Positions 15,625 to 23,837 are shown, counted from the first letter of the stretch. The stretch: DNA of 64,000 nucleotides from Paracoccus amoyensis (GCF_014490725.1 NZ_JACOQL010000006.1:17889-81888); one strand, 5' to 3'. Notes: generated from the letters alone by a model not told the origin. Made by a program: numbers and translations.

Positions 15625-15808
15625 TGGATCCCGCCTGGATTCCGCTGGCTTCCGCCGTGCTGGATCCCGGTCCTGGCTTCCGCGAAGTGGCTTCCGGTAT
15701 CCACCTCGGAATCCAGCAGGAATCCACCCCGCGAAGGTTCTTAAGGCCTTGTTTTGTTGATCGAAACGGCGCTCGTGTGGCTCAGGTGGATTCCGCCTGG
15801 ATTCCCCG
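15625..15808. repeat. Iteron-like array of TGGMTYCCGCC repeats in a noncoding gap
   Basis: The 15583-15989 gap holds no convincing gene but contains about ten near-identical 10-11-base units. Direct copies start at 15625, 15636, 15646, 15661, 15674, 15688, 15787 and 15798; two inverted copies are at about 15707-15715 and 15719-15728. Two 23-base blocks (15623-15645 and 15785-15807) differ at only two positions. Clustered direct repeats beside replication genes suggest an origin or a control site. Confidence 0.65.
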
Positions 15809-15989
15809 GTGAAAACGCCTGACGCTGGAAAACTTCCGCGCTGCGCCCCCCCGAATACGGACAGCGCCGGGGAGGAACCATTGCACAGGGGTAGGGCTGG
15901 AGGATCTGACCGGAAGAGCGCCTGAGAAGGTCTGTTCTCCGGGCGCTCGTCTTCGATGCTTGGGTTATGAGTCAACCCGGGCACGAATG

Positions 15990-16682
15990 TCAAACTGTTT
16001 TGTTGCTGATCTGTTCGTGGCCCGTCGGGCGCGCCCACGGTTGCCGTTTCGGCATGGCATCGGTGACGTCGATGCTTCGCAGCATGCCGCCGTCGCGCAG
16101 ACCCTGCCGCACCCAGTCCAGCGCCAGCCACCAGTGCTCGTAGTGCCGATGCGCGGCGGCGATCTGGTCGGGATGCGGTGACCAGGTGACCGGGCAGGCC
16201 CGCAGTTCCACCGTCCGCCATTTGCCGCGCGAGAGCACACGCGTTGTGCCGACCGGGATGGTGATCGAGCGTTCGCCATGCTGGTTGCGCTTCATCTCGA
16301 CCGGCACGCAGCGCGGCACAGCGCCGGGCATCCAGTCGGGTGTCATCCCAGCCCGGGTCAGTTCCGCGATGCGGATCGCCATGCGAGTGCCGCCCAGCGA
16401 CGTCGGTAGGCCCGCGACGCAGGCGGCGATGACCTCGGCATCCTCGTGGGCGGAGCTGTCCGGCTTGTAGCGGCCCCCGTCGATGCGACAGCCCAGCGCG
16501 GCCCGCTGCATCAGCACGTATTCGAGGCCGAAGCCCAGACCTTCGTCGCGTTCGGGGTCGGGAGGTTCCGGCAGCTCCAGCCGCGCCTTCTCGGTGCGAA
16601 AGGCCCATTCCAGCACCTGCTGGACGCCCAGCGCGCGGCGGGTGCTGGTGTTCCCGTTCGGGAAGCGAGAATAGATGCTCAT
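15990..16682 (-). CDS. Conserved phage protein of unknown function (230 aa)
   Basis: MSIYSRFPNGNTSTRRALGVQQVLEWAFRTEKARLELPEP starts a soluble, mixed alpha/beta protein with LGFGLEYVLMQRAALGCRIDGG, GGTRMAIRIAELTRAG, VPVEMKRNQHGERS and HPDQIAAAHRHYEHWWLALDW. I do not recognise a catalytic motif; it looks like the uncharacterised middle gene of prophage early operons in Rhodobacterales. Its start overlaps the stop of the replication-like gene (16679) by four bases, so it is the last gene of the early operon before the repeat array. Confidence 0.7.
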   Translation of the reverse strand: MSIYSRFPNGNTSTRRALGVQQVLEWAFRTEKARLELPEPPDPERDEGLGFGLEYVLMQRAALGCRIDGGRYKPDSSAHEDAEVIAACVAGLPTSLGGTRMAIRIAELTRAGMTPDWMPGAVPRCVPVEMKRNQHGERSITIPVGTTRVLSRGKWRTVELRACPVTWSPHPDQIAAAHRHYEHWWLALDWVRQGLRDGGMLRSIDVTDAMPKRQPWARPTGHEQISNKTV

Positions 16683-17689
16683 GCCACGCCCCGCTCTCGC
16701 AGCCGTTCGGCCGTCACCAGCCCGCGCTCCAGCATGGCACTGCGGACGGTGTTCGAGATGGCGTTGGAGGGCAGGTAGCCATCCCCGTTCACCAGCCCGG
16801 CGTAGAAATCCACGATCTCGTCCATGCTGGCGCGTGGCGCGTCTGCAGGCTTGCCGCTGCGCTTGCGGCGCTTATCGCCCTCAGCGGGCTTCGTGGCCCC
16901 GGCGTTCCTTGCCGCCCGTTCCATGGCCCGGTCCAGCGCCCTCGGTCCGTCCGGCGGATTGGGGTGGGTGCTGCGGCTGTCCCGGGCGACCGCGACGATC
17001 CGGTCTTCTGTCAGGCCGAGATCGGTGATCCAGCGTCGAACGTGTTCTCTCGGTGGCCAGCCCTGCCACCAGCCCGGAAGGCCGGCATTGGTGTCGAAAC
17101 CCAGCGCGTCGAGCAACTTGCCGAAAAACTCCTCAAATCGATCATCGCGCGCTCGCGCGTCCTCCTCCTCCTTTACTGGTTCCCTTAATGGTTCTCTTAC
17201 AGGGTTAGTGTCCGGATTCCGGACACGGAAATCGCCATTTTCCGGACACGGCTTTGCCCGAAATCTGGACACGGCTCCGTGTCCAGTTTCCGGACACAGG
17301 TTCACTGCATTGGGCGACATCTGGCGTGTTTCGCCGTCAGGATCACCGCCCGAAAAACCCGGGAAATCGCCATGTCCGAATTCCGGAGACGGGTCCGAAT
17401 TCGGATCGTCGAACCCGTCCTCGAACCCCAGAATGTAGCGGGTCGGCTGCTGGCGTTTTGTCACCGGATCGACGCTGGCGCAGCGACGGATCAGACCGGC
17501 CAGTTCCAGCTTGCGGAGATGGTCGTTCAGGGCCGAGCGGCTGATCTCGCAATCGGTTGCCAGCCGCGCCTGGGTCGGGAAGCAACCGAAATCGGGGTTG
17601 TGACGGTCGCAGAGATGCCAGAGCACGATCTTGGTGGCAGGCTTCAACCCGCGCTGCAGGATCGCCCAGTTGGTCGCAAAATGGCTCAT
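16679..17689 (-). CDS. Helix-turn-helix replication-initiator-like protein (lambda O-type context)
   Basis: ATG 17689 (MSHFATNWAILQRGLKPATK) is chosen because it overlaps the upstream stop as ATGA. The N-terminal about 100 residues form a winged HTH: KIVLWHLCDRHNPDFGCFPTQARLATDCEISRSALNDHLRKLELAGLIRR. A Gly/Pro-rich, low-complexity middle follows, then WITDLGLTEDRIVAVARDSRS and a C-terminal helical part. This is the layout of phage replication initiators, in which the middle of the gene carries the origin. Here the middle contains palindromic CCGGACAC repeats (17208-17297), strengthening that reading. No helicase-loader partner was identified. Confidence 0.65.
   Translation of the reverse strand: MSHFATNWAILQRGLKPATKIVLWHLCDRHNPDFGCFPTQARLATDCEISRSALNDHLRKLELAGLIRRCASVDPVTKRQQPTRYILGFEDGFDDPNSDPSPEFGHGDFPGFSGGDPDGETRQMSPNAVNLCPETGHGAVSRFRAKPCPENGDFRVRNPDTNPVREPLREPVKEEEDARARDDRFEEFFGKLLDALGFDTNAGLPGWWQGWPPREHVRRWITDLGLTEDRIVAVARDSRSTHPNPPDGPRALDRAMERAARNAGATKPAEGDKRRKRSGKPADAPRASMDEIVDFYAGLVNGDGYLPSNAISNTVRSAMLERGLVTAERLRERGVA
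17208..17297. repeat. CCGGACAC iterons and palindromes inside the replication-like gene
   Basis: Five copies of C(C/T)GGACAC plus inverted copies fall within 90 bases. GTGTCCGG-att-CCGGACAC forms a perfect dyad at 17208-17226; single copies are at 17242-17249 and 17290-17297; CTGGACACGG-ct-CCGTGTCCAG at 17265-17286 is a perfect 10-base-arm dyad. Iterons inside the initiator gene are how lambda ori sits inside gene O. This is the best candidate for the prophage origin. Confidence 0.65.
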
Positions 17690-18120
17690 GCGCAGGTCCT
17701 CCGGGACGTCGAGGCGTTGGCGCTGGCGCAGGCCCTCCGGCGCGGGTTCTGCGCCTGGACGCGGGTGGTGATGCCGTGATCCGCGAGCGCGTCTAGCGCG
17801 TCCTCGATCGAGCGGACCAGCGCCCAACCGAAGCCCTGGGCCTTCACCATGTCGCGAAAGGCCTTCTGCGCCGGGCTGAGACGGCCGGAGGGGCTTTTGA
17901 CCTCCAGAAACAGCACCTGACCACCGGTCAGGACGATCAGATCGGCGAAGCCCGGAAAGACGCCCATGCCGGTCAGGATCGCTTGGCGCTGGCGGGCTGC
18001 CTTGCCGCCCGACCCGACCTCGTTCGCCGAGTGGTGGATGATGGCATCGCGGGGCAGGACGATCCGCAATGTGTGTACGATGGCGCGCTGGATATCGGCT
18101 TCAGGTGTGCGGCGGGTCAT
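17686..18120 (-). CDS. VRR-NUC domain nuclease
   Basis: A 144-aa protein: MTRRTPEADIQRAIVHTLRIVLP, then NEVGSGGKAARQRQAILTGMGVFPGFADLIVL, GGQVLFLEVKSPSGRLSPAQKAFRDM. The E of EADIQRAI, GxADLIVL and the ExK of FLEVKSP form the PD-(D/E)xK-type VRR-NUC core. Such stand-alone nucleases are common in phage early operons and may act on branched DNA in replication or packaging. Its start overlaps the preceding stop (ATGA) and its stop overlaps the next start. Confidence 0.88.
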   Translation of the reverse strand: MTRRTPEADIQRAIVHTLRIVLPRDAIIHHSANEVGSGGKAARQRQAILTGMGVFPGFADLIVLTGGQVLFLEVKSPSGRLSPAQKAFRDMVKAQGFGWALVRSIEDALDALADHGITTRVQAQNPRRRACASANASTSRRTCA

Positions 18121-18380
18121 GCGGTACCGCCTTTCGGTTTGCGTTTAGACACGCAGATCAGAAGACCGGCCAGTGCCAACGCCTCGCGTCCTTCCCGAGG
18201 GTCAGGGCTATGCGCGGCGATGGCGCGACAGGCGAGGATAATCAGGCTGTCCGGGTGCTGGACGAAATCGGCGACAATGCCGCGCGCCTCGGCGAGGCGC
18301 TGGGCGGGCCAGTCCGCGGGGCAGTACGCATCGACGTCGCTGATGGCGCTGGTATCGGGGATCGGGGACATGACGTTCAT
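18117..18380 (-). CDS. Small early-operon protein of unknown function (87 aa)
   Basis: Start ATG 18380 (MNVMSPIPDTSAISDVDAYC) is supported by overlap with the upstream stop at 18377; ATG 18371 is the alternative. The product includes PADWPAQRLAEARGIVADFVQHPDSLIILACRAIAAHS and a basic Lys/Arg tail. No known motif is seen; the helical middle suggests a small accessory protein. It is coupled on both sides by ATGA overlaps in the early operon. Confidence 0.6.
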   Translation of the reverse strand: MNVMSPIPDTSAISDVDAYCPADWPAQRLAEARGIVADFVQHPDSLIILACRAIAAHSPDPREGREALALAGLLICVSKRKPKGGTA

Positions 18381-18637
18381 TTCCGCCCCCGCGCCTTGCC
18401 GGGTTTCGTTTCGGTGACCCGCGGCATTTCCTGTGACTGCAGCCAGTCCTGAACCACGCTCATCCGGTAAAAAATCTTGCGACCGGCGCGGACGCAGGCC
18501 GGACCTTTCCGCCGACGCTCCCAACGCCCCAGCGTGTCGACCGTCAGGCCCAGTTCCTGTGCCAGGTCATAGCGGCTGATCCAGCCGCGCAGCAGGCGCG
18601 GCTCGATTACCGGTTCCGCACTCATGGGTTGTGTCAT
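18377..18637 (-). CDS. Excisionase/AlpA-like helix-turn-helix DNA-binding protein
   Basis: An 86-aa protein starting MTQPMSAEPVIEPRLL at ATG 18637, with AGGAG about eight bases upstream. GWISRYDLAQELGLTVDTLGRWERRRKGPACVRAGRKIFYRMSVVQDWLQSQ is a MerR-type winged HTH of the excisionase/AlpA class: HTH, basic wing, and a hydrophobic tail. It is the first gene of the early operon. It could act as excisionase with the integrase at 19784-21046 or as an early regulator. The palindrome-rich control region lies directly upstream. Confidence 0.72.
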   Translation of the reverse strand: MTQPMSAEPVIEPRLLRGWISRYDLAQELGLTVDTLGRWERRRKGPACVRAGRKIFYRMSVVQDWLQSQEMPRVTETKPGKARGRK

Positions 18638-18706
18638 GCTCTTGTCTCCTTCTCGCATCGCCCGGACCGGGCCGCTGACGGGGAGAAGAACAATCACATC
18701 GAAAGC

Positions 18707-18756
18707 ACCGGCGGGGAGGCGGAAGGTGGCGTAACCTCGCCGGAGGTTATGCCACC
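18707..18756. promoter_or_regulatory. Hairpin operator element, copy 1 of a repeat shared with the integrase promoter
   Basis: Bases 18725-18756 form a dyad: GGTGGCGTAACCTC, loop GCCG, GAGGTTATGCCACC, with one mismatch in 14. The block 18707-18746 is repeated at 21121-21160 with 36 of 40 matches. Both copies stand upstream of minus-strand genes (early operon and integrase), so a common regulator is likely. The rest of 18638-19130 has no gene. Confidence 0.55.
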
Positions 18757-18843
18757 CCATGTTTTGCTGGGTTTGGCGTAACTCAGGGCGAAGGACAGTG
18801 ATTCGGCGCCGGGTCTGAACGCCGTCGAAAGCCGTCGAAACCA

Positions 18844-18871
18844 CAACCGGCAGAACCGGTTCTGCCGGTTG
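18844..18871. promoter_or_regulatory. Perfect 28-base palindrome, putative phage repressor operator
   Basis: The sequence centred at about 18857/18858 is a perfect palindrome from 18844 to 18871 with core AACCGGTT and arms GGCAG/CTGCC. A related half-site, TTCTGCCGTT, follows at about 18883-18892. Directly repeated GCCGTCGAAA units lie just upstream at about 18820-18840. It lies between the early operon and the rightward gene at 19131, where a lysogeny switch operator would be expected. Confidence 0.6.
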
Positions 18872-19130
18872 CCGCTAACAGTTTCTGCCGTTGCTGGCCC
18901 CGGAACATGTCAAGAACAAAGAGTTCGTTTTCCACAGCCAAATGTTCTTGCCAAATCGCGCTCCGGTGGTGAAGAAATCCGCCCAATCACGCCCGATGCG
19001 GTCGATCAACGCGGAGTTCCTCGTGACTCCGCGAATGGCGGAGCTGTGCCCGGGCGCGGGGTCAATGAGCCGGAAGCCAGCGGCCTGAACCACGGGCCGC
19101 CGGGCGCCGAAAGCAGGGAGAGCAGATATC

Positions 19131-19727
19131 ATGACATTGCCGCAGCGCGCGTTTTTCACGGTTCAGGAGGTGACGATCCGCTGGGATTGCAGCCCCTACG
19201 ATCTGGCTGGATGGGCGATTGCCGGCAAGCTCGACATCGTCACCGCGATTGAACCGATCGAACAGGGTGGCGAGGTGCTGGCAGGTCTGGTCGTCGTGCC
19301 GGTTGCCGATATCCTGAGCATGTTCCGGCGCTGGGAAAATGGACAGGCCTCTCGGAGCATCCGCCGTATCCGCATACCGGGGCAGGAAGGCTGGATTATG
19401 ATCGCCGACCCGTCGGATCACATTCAGGTCGAACTGGCCGATCTCATGGTTCTGGCCGATGAGGTCTATCAGTTCGAACTGCTGAATGGCATGGCGAACC
19501 GCTGGACCGATCCTGGCGGTGCACCGTCACGATACGACTGGGAGGGGCTCTATGTCGCCCTGATCAGACGCGTTCATTTCCACGGCCTTCCGGCGACGCA
19601 GGCCGAATGGATCGCGGATGCGCAGGCGTGGTTTGCCGAAAAGTCCCGCAATGGCGAGGTGCCGGACGAAAGCACCATTCGGCGCAGGCTGGGGCCGATC
19701 TGGAAATCGCTGCAGGAGGATGCATAG
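19131..19727 (+). CDS. Conserved phage protein near integrase, unknown function (198 aa)
   Basis: MTLPQRAFFTVQEVTIRWDCSPYDLAGWAIAGKLDIVTAIEP starts an excisionase-like beginning: a helix-turn-helix type lead followed by GGEVLAGLVVVPVADILSMF. The C-terminal half (GLPATQAEWIADAQAWFAEKSRNGEVPDESTIRRRLGPIWKSLQ) is a helical module resembling small alphaproteobacterial proteins that control lysogeny. It is divergent from the early operon across the palindrome region. A role as lysogeny regulator is inference. Confidence 0.65.
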   Translation: MTLPQRAFFTVQEVTIRWDCSPYDLAGWAIAGKLDIVTAIEPIEQGGEVLAGLVVVPVADILSMFRRWENGQASRSIRRIRIPGQEGWIMIADPSDHIQVELADLMVLADEVYQFELLNGMANRWTDPGGAPSRYDWEGLYVALIRRVHFHGLPATQAEWIADAQAWFAEKSRNGEVPDESTIRRRLGPIWKSLQEDA

Positions 19728-19783
19728 AGCGGTGTGTGATCGTGATCCATTCATCACGCCGCCCAGCGCGGTCGCAGCAACGA

Positions 19784-21046
19784 TCAGGCGCTCCTGCGCG
19801 CCTGTTCTTCGGCTTCATGCACCAGCACCGGCTTTGGCCGGAAGGCGCTGGCCACAGCATCGACACCCGCCCGCAGCGGCGAATCCATCAGATGGGCATA
19901 GCGCGCCGTCGTCTGGGTCTGGCTGTGACCCAGCAGCTTGCCGATCATTTCCAGCGAGGCACCGCCGCTGACCAGAAGCGAGGCAAAAGTGTGGCGCAGG
20001 TCGTGGATGCGGACATCTTCGATCCCGACCTGCTTCTGGATCTGGTGCCAGAAGCGGCGGATTTCCTTGACCGGCTGGCCCGGCACATCGCCCGGAAAAA
20101 GGAACGGGCAGCCGCGCGGCACTAGCAGCTGGCGCTGGCGGACGATGGCAGCCGCTTCGTCCGAGATCGGCAGCCTGTGGATCTTCCGCTGCTTGGTCAT
20201 GCTGGCGGGCTTCGACCAGCTGAGATGTTCGAGGTTGAAATGCTCGAACCTTGCCTGCCGGACCTCGCCCACCCGCGCCCCGGTCAGCATGCAGAGCCGG
20301 ATGATATCCGCCGCACGGCGATCCTCGGCCGCGTCCAGCGCCGATGCCAGTTTCCGGATCTCCTCCTGCGACAGAAACCGCTCGCGCGGATTCTCGATGC
20401 GGCGGCGGAAGCCCGAAGCCGGATTATCCTCGCGCCAGCCCCAGCTCTGCGCATAGGTGAACATCTTGCGCAGCACCTCGCCGACACGATTGGCACGCAC
20501 CGGCGTCGGCTTCGCCCCCTGCAGCTTTCGGGCACGATTGTTCGGCTTGGCCTTGTGCGGGCGGGCGCGCCCCTCCGCGATTCGGTTCAGGAGCTTTTCC
20601 ACGTCATAGGGCGTGATCTCGGTGACGAGCCTGTTGTTCCACTCTGGCCCCACCAGCTTGGTCAGCATCGACCGCTGATCCGAGGCATTGGTCTTCGCCA
20701 GATTCGGGAGATGCACCTCGGAATAATGCTCGATGAGATCCCTGAAGCGCGGCGCGTCCCGCCCGTCTTCCTTCGCGCCCAGCGGATCGCCCCCGGCATC
20801 GATGTCGCGGCGCAATTCCTTCGCCCGTTCCCGCGCTGCCGCCGTCGACCATTCCGGCCATCGCCCCAGCGTCATCCGCCGCTGCCGCCCGGCATGTCGG
20901 TAATCCAGCGTGAAGGCCCGGTTTCCGGAACGGTAGATGCAGATGGCAAATCCCCGCACCTCACTGTCGAAGATCTGATAGTCCCGGCCCGGTTCCGGTG
21001 CCGCCTCGCGCACCGATTTCTCGTTCAACCTCAATCGCTTCACCAT
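19784..21046 (-). CDS. Tyrosine-recombinase integrase of the prophage
   Basis: ATG 21046 (MVKRLRLNEKSVREAAPEPG) gives 420 aa; the longer in-frame extension to 21172 is unlikely. An N-terminal arm-binding domain (FDSEVRGFAICIYRSGNRAFTLDYRHAGRQRRMTLG) and SAM-like core-binding region precede the catalytic domain. Visible catalytic residues are Arg in ARVGEVR, His/Arg in HDLRHTFASLL, His in LGHSQTQTTARY and its Tyr. It would catalyse integration and excision. The phage attachment site should lie in the 21047-21280 gap or near it; no tRNA is visible there. Confidence 0.92.
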   Translation of the reverse strand: MVKRLRLNEKSVREAAPEPGRDYQIFDSEVRGFAICIYRSGNRAFTLDYRHAGRQRRMTLGRWPEWSTAAARERAKELRRDIDAGGDPLGAKEDGRDAPRFRDLIEHYSEVHLPNLAKTNASDQRSMLTKLVGPEWNNRLVTEITPYDVEKLLNRIAEGRARPHKAKPNNRARKLQGAKPTPVRANRVGEVLRKMFTYAQSWGWREDNPASGFRRRIENPRERFLSQEEIRKLASALDAAEDRRAADIIRLCMLTGARVGEVRQARFEHFNLEHLSWSKPASMTKQRKIHRLPISDEAAAIVRQRQLLVPRGCPFLFPGDVPGQPVKEIRRFWHQIQKQVGIEDVRIHDLRHTFASLLVSGGASLEMIGKLLGHSQTQTTARYAHLMDSPLRAGVDAVASAFRPKPVLVHEAEEQARRSA

Positions 21047-21120
21047 GCCCAGTGCCTCCGACTTGCATCCCACATGAGGCTCAGCCTCGCGCGCATGGCA
21101 AGTCATACATCGCCGGTCAG

Positions 21121-21160
21121 ACCGGCGGGGAGGCGGAAGGTGGCAGAACCTCGGGGGAGG
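21121..21160. promoter_or_regulatory. Copy 2 of the shared control element, upstream of integrase
   Basis: This 40-base block matches 18707-18746 at 36 positions; the first 24 bases are identical. Its dyad is weaker than copy 1. It lies about 75-115 bases upstream of the integrase ATG, the expected place for a promoter or operator. Confidence 0.5.
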
Positions 21161-21280
21161 GCTGCCGGTCAATGGCTCTGAAGGGAGAAACCTACACCCT
21201 CTGTTGATTAAACCGTGAATTGCAACGAGAGCCTGTCCTGCGTATTGTCAAGCTAGTTTCATCGGTTCCAACTCAACCAC

Positions 21281-21631
21281 ATGATGTGCCGCGCGATATA
21301 TTCTCTGCTTGTTGTCCTGCTCGTGTTCGCGGGCGTGACGCAGCATGGGCAAAGTGCTGGCACAGCCGGACTGTCGGCCGATCACGTTGTCGCTTCGATC
21401 AGCCATCCCGGTGACAAAGGCGGGCATGAGCACGGCTCTCCGGGGGAAACCTCTCGGCACGATATGACCGATGCCTGTGCGATTGTATGTGTCGGCACAT
21501 CTACGCCCTGGCTTGCTGCCGCGCAACTTGCGCCTGTTGAGACAGAGCATTCGCTGAAATGGCACTCTATATCGGAGACACGTGAGGGCCTTCTGGTCGG
21601 CCCCGGATACCGCCCTCCGAAATCCATCTGA
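21281..21631 (+). CDS. Small exported protein next to the copper oxidase, unknown family
   Basis: MMCRAIYSLLVVLLVFAGVTQHG is a signal peptide or membrane anchor. The mature part is His-rich (SHPGDKGGHEHGSPGE) with CAIVC, consistent with periplasmic metal contact. Such small proteins commonly precede copper detoxification genes; I do not recognise a named family. It begins the rightward copper cluster, 70 bases before the multicopper oxidase. Confidence 0.6.
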   Translation: MMCRAIYSLLVVLLVFAGVTQHGQSAGTAGLSADHVVASISHPGDKGGHEHGSPGETSRHDMTDACAIVCVGTSTPWLAAAQLAPVETEHSLKWHSISETREGLLVGPGYRPPKSI

Positions 21632-21700
21632 ACACTTGCTTGCCGCACCTTTCAAGGTGCCGAACATGGTTCGCCCTACGGGGTCTGATGGATTATTCAT

Positions 21701-23185
21701 ATGACTTGCACACTGAATCGCCGCGGCTTTCTGACCGCATCCGCTGCCATGGCCGCAGCTTTTGCCATCCCGCGCGCAGGCTTTGCTCAGCCAGCCGCGC
21801 TGGCATTGCAGGCAACGACGCGCACGCTTGACATCGATGGCCGCGCCGCCACGGTTTTCGGGCTGATCAACGGCAACGGAACACCCGGGCTTATTCTGGA
21901 TCCGGGCCAGCGTTTCCTGCTGGACCTGACCAATGATCTGACCGAGCCGACGATCATTCATTGGCATGGACAGATCCCGCCGAACGCGCAGGACGGCGTT
22001 CCCGATATGCCGATGCCGCTGCTGAAGCCAGGAGAGACGCGTGCCTATGATTTTGAGGCCGCAGCAGGCACGCACTGGATGCACAGCCATGTGCCCATTC
22101 AGGAGATGCAGTTGCTGGCCGCACCCCTGATCGTCCGCCGCCCTGAGGATCTGCGAGTTGATCGGCAAGAGGTCACCATGTTCCTGCATGATTTTTCCTT
22201 CCGCCCGCCGGAAGAGGTGCTGGACGAAATCCGCTCGGGAAAGGGGCATGACGAGGCCGCCGAAGCCGAAATGTCGCAACCAGCCGGTCATGACATGGGG
22301 AGCGGTATGGCCATGAATGGGATGTCGGAAATGAGCGGCATGTCCATGCCCGGCATGACCGGGATGCAGATGGACCTGAACGACTTCGATTTCGATGCCT
22401 ATCTGGTGAATGACCGCACCTTGAGCGACCCGGAAGTTGTGCGGGTAGAAAAGGGTGGCCGGGTCCTGCTGCAGATCATCAATGCGGCTGCTGCCACGGT
22501 GTTCTGGATCGACAGCGGTGAGGTTCCGGGGCGGCTTGTGGCGGTGGATGGCCAGCCGGTGCAGCCTTTGCCGGGGACGCGCTTCGGTCTTGCCATGGGG
22601 CAGCGCCTGGATATCGAAATTGACCTGCCCGCAGGCGGCGGCGCGTGGCCAATCCTTGCGCTGCGCGAGGGGGCGCATGAACGAACCGGCCTGATCCTTG
22701 CGACCGCTGGCGCCATCGTGCCGGTCATTCTCGGAATGGCCGACGATGCGGCACCTGCATTCGATATTGACCTTGCGCAGGAAGCCGCCTTGCGGGCCGT
22801 TGCTCCGCTGACGGAACGAGTTGCCGATGCATCACCCATGGTGATGCTGGGTGGGCAGATGCAGCCCTATCGCTGGACCATCAATGACCGCGTGTTCGAG
22901 GAACGCGTGCCCGTCGGGGCTAAGTCGGGTCAGCGGGTCGAGATCATGTTCCACAACATGTCGATGATGGGTCATCCCATGCATCTGCATGGCCATCATT
23001 TCCAGGTCGTCGCGATCAATGGCAGACGGTTTTCCGGTGCATTGCGCGACACGGTATATGTGCCGCCCATGTCGATGGTCACGGTGGCGCTGGATGCGGG
23101 CGAGGCGGCGGAATGGATGCTGCATTGTCACCACATGCCGCATCTTGCCAGCGGCATGATGACGACGTTCGCGGTCTCGGCGTGA
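21701..23185 (+). CDS. Multicopper oxidase, Tat-exported (CopA/CueO type)
   Basis: A 494-aa protein. NRRGFL is a twin-arginine signal. Copper-ligand motifs appear in order: HWHG, HSH, HPMHLHGHHF and HCHHMPHLASGM (T1, T2 and T3 sites). A Met/His-rich stretch at about residues 195-235 (MGSGMAMNGMSEMSGMSMPGM) would bind extra copper, as in CueO. It probably oxidises Cu(I) to Cu(II) in the periplasm. It is followed after 10 bases by the DsbA-like gene. Confidence 0.93.
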   Translation: MTCTLNRRGFLTASAAMAAAFAIPRAGFAQPAALALQATTRTLDIDGRAATVFGLINGNGTPGLILDPGQRFLLDLTNDLTEPTIIHWHGQIPPNAQDGVPDMPMPLLKPGETRAYDFEAAAGTHWMHSHVPIQEMQLLAAPLIVRRPEDLRVDRQEVTMFLHDFSFRPPEEVLDEIRSGKGHDEAAEAEMSQPAGHDMGSGMAMNGMSEMSGMSMPGMTGMQMDLNDFDFDAYLVNDRTLSDPEVVRVEKGGRVLLQIINAAAATVFWIDSGEVPGRLVAVDGQPVQPLPGTRFGLAMGQRLDIEIDLPAGGGAWPILALREGAHERTGLILATAGAIVPVILGMADDAAPAFDIDLAQEAALRAVAPLTERVADASPMVMLGGQMQPYRWTINDRVFEERVPVGAKSGQRVEIMFHNMSMMGHPMHLHGHHFQVVAINGRRFSGALRDTVYVPPMSMVTVALDAGEAAEWMLHCHHMPHLASGMMTTFAVSA

Positions 23186-23195
23186 AGGGAGTGAC

Positions 23196-23813
23196 ATGAT
23201 GTTTCAGCGACGCATGATCCTGACCCTGGCCCTTACCGCACCGGCGATGGCCATCGCACCGCGCCTATCTTGGGCTGGTCATTCGCTTCCACCCGAATTC
23301 CGCAGGCAGCTTGAGCACGACGCGAATGCACCGATCTTCGGTAATCCAGACGGCGACGCATCTCTGATCGAGTTCTTCGACTATAACTGCCAATTCTGCC
23401 GAGCGATGATGCCGGTGGTGGATGCCGTGTTAGGAGCCGATTCCGGCTTGCGGATGGTGATGCGGGAATGGCCGGTCTTCGGCGAGGGTTCGGTTTTCGC
23501 GGCCCGCGCGGCGCTGGCGTCGCGCAAGCAGGACCGCTACGCCGACTTTCATCGCGCCCTGATGAGTCAGAAACCCCGGGCCGAAAGGGCCAGCGTCCTG
23601 CGTGTTGCGCGATCCATGGGTTTAGACACGCAGCAATTGCAGCGCGATATGAACGGCCCGGAGATTGCTCAGCATATCCAGCAGTCCAATACGCTGGCCG
23701 AGGCGATGGGGCTTGTCGGCACGCCCACCTTCATCGCCGGATCGGATTCACGCTTTGGCGCCATTTCTTCATCCGAATTGGCCGAACTGGTCGCGGCCTC
23801 GCGCCGGAACTGA
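23196..23813 (+). CDS. DsbA-family periplasmic thiol oxidoreductase
   Basis: MMFQRRMILTLALTAPAMAIAP is a signal peptide. The mature protein has a thioredoxin fold with active site DYNCQFCRAM and the cis-Pro loop VGTPTF. GDASLIEFFDYNC is typical of DsbA/DsbG. It would catalyse disulfide formation or repair in the periplasm, probably under copper stress. It is translated directly after the oxidase, with a GGGAGTGAC-type ribosome binding site. Confidence 0.88.
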   Translation: MMFQRRMILTLALTAPAMAIAPRLSWAGHSLPPEFRRQLEHDANAPIFGNPDGDASLIEFFDYNCQFCRAMMPVVDAVLGADSGLRMVMREWPVFGEGSVFAARAALASRKQDRYADFHRALMSQKPRAERASVLRVARSMGLDTQQLQRDMNGPEIAQHIQQSNTLAEAMGLVGTPTFIAGSDSRFGAISSSELAELVAASRRN

Positions 23814-23837
23814 CAAATTTCAAGAAAGGACAATGCT

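Noticed and set aside
15583..15989. Possible CRISPR array because of repeated units
   Set aside because: Units are about 11 bases, abutting or irregularly spaced, with no unique spacers of constant length and no cas genes.
14791..16608. A single 605-codon minus-strand frame spanning the ParB part and the repeat array
   Set aside because: Only its C-terminal half (from MDLAFAPRQ, 15582) is a recognisable protein; the first part crosses the repeat array and an unrelated gene in another frame.
20177..21181. 334-codon plus-strand frame opposite the integrase
   Set aside because: Antisense shadow of the integrase with no family features.
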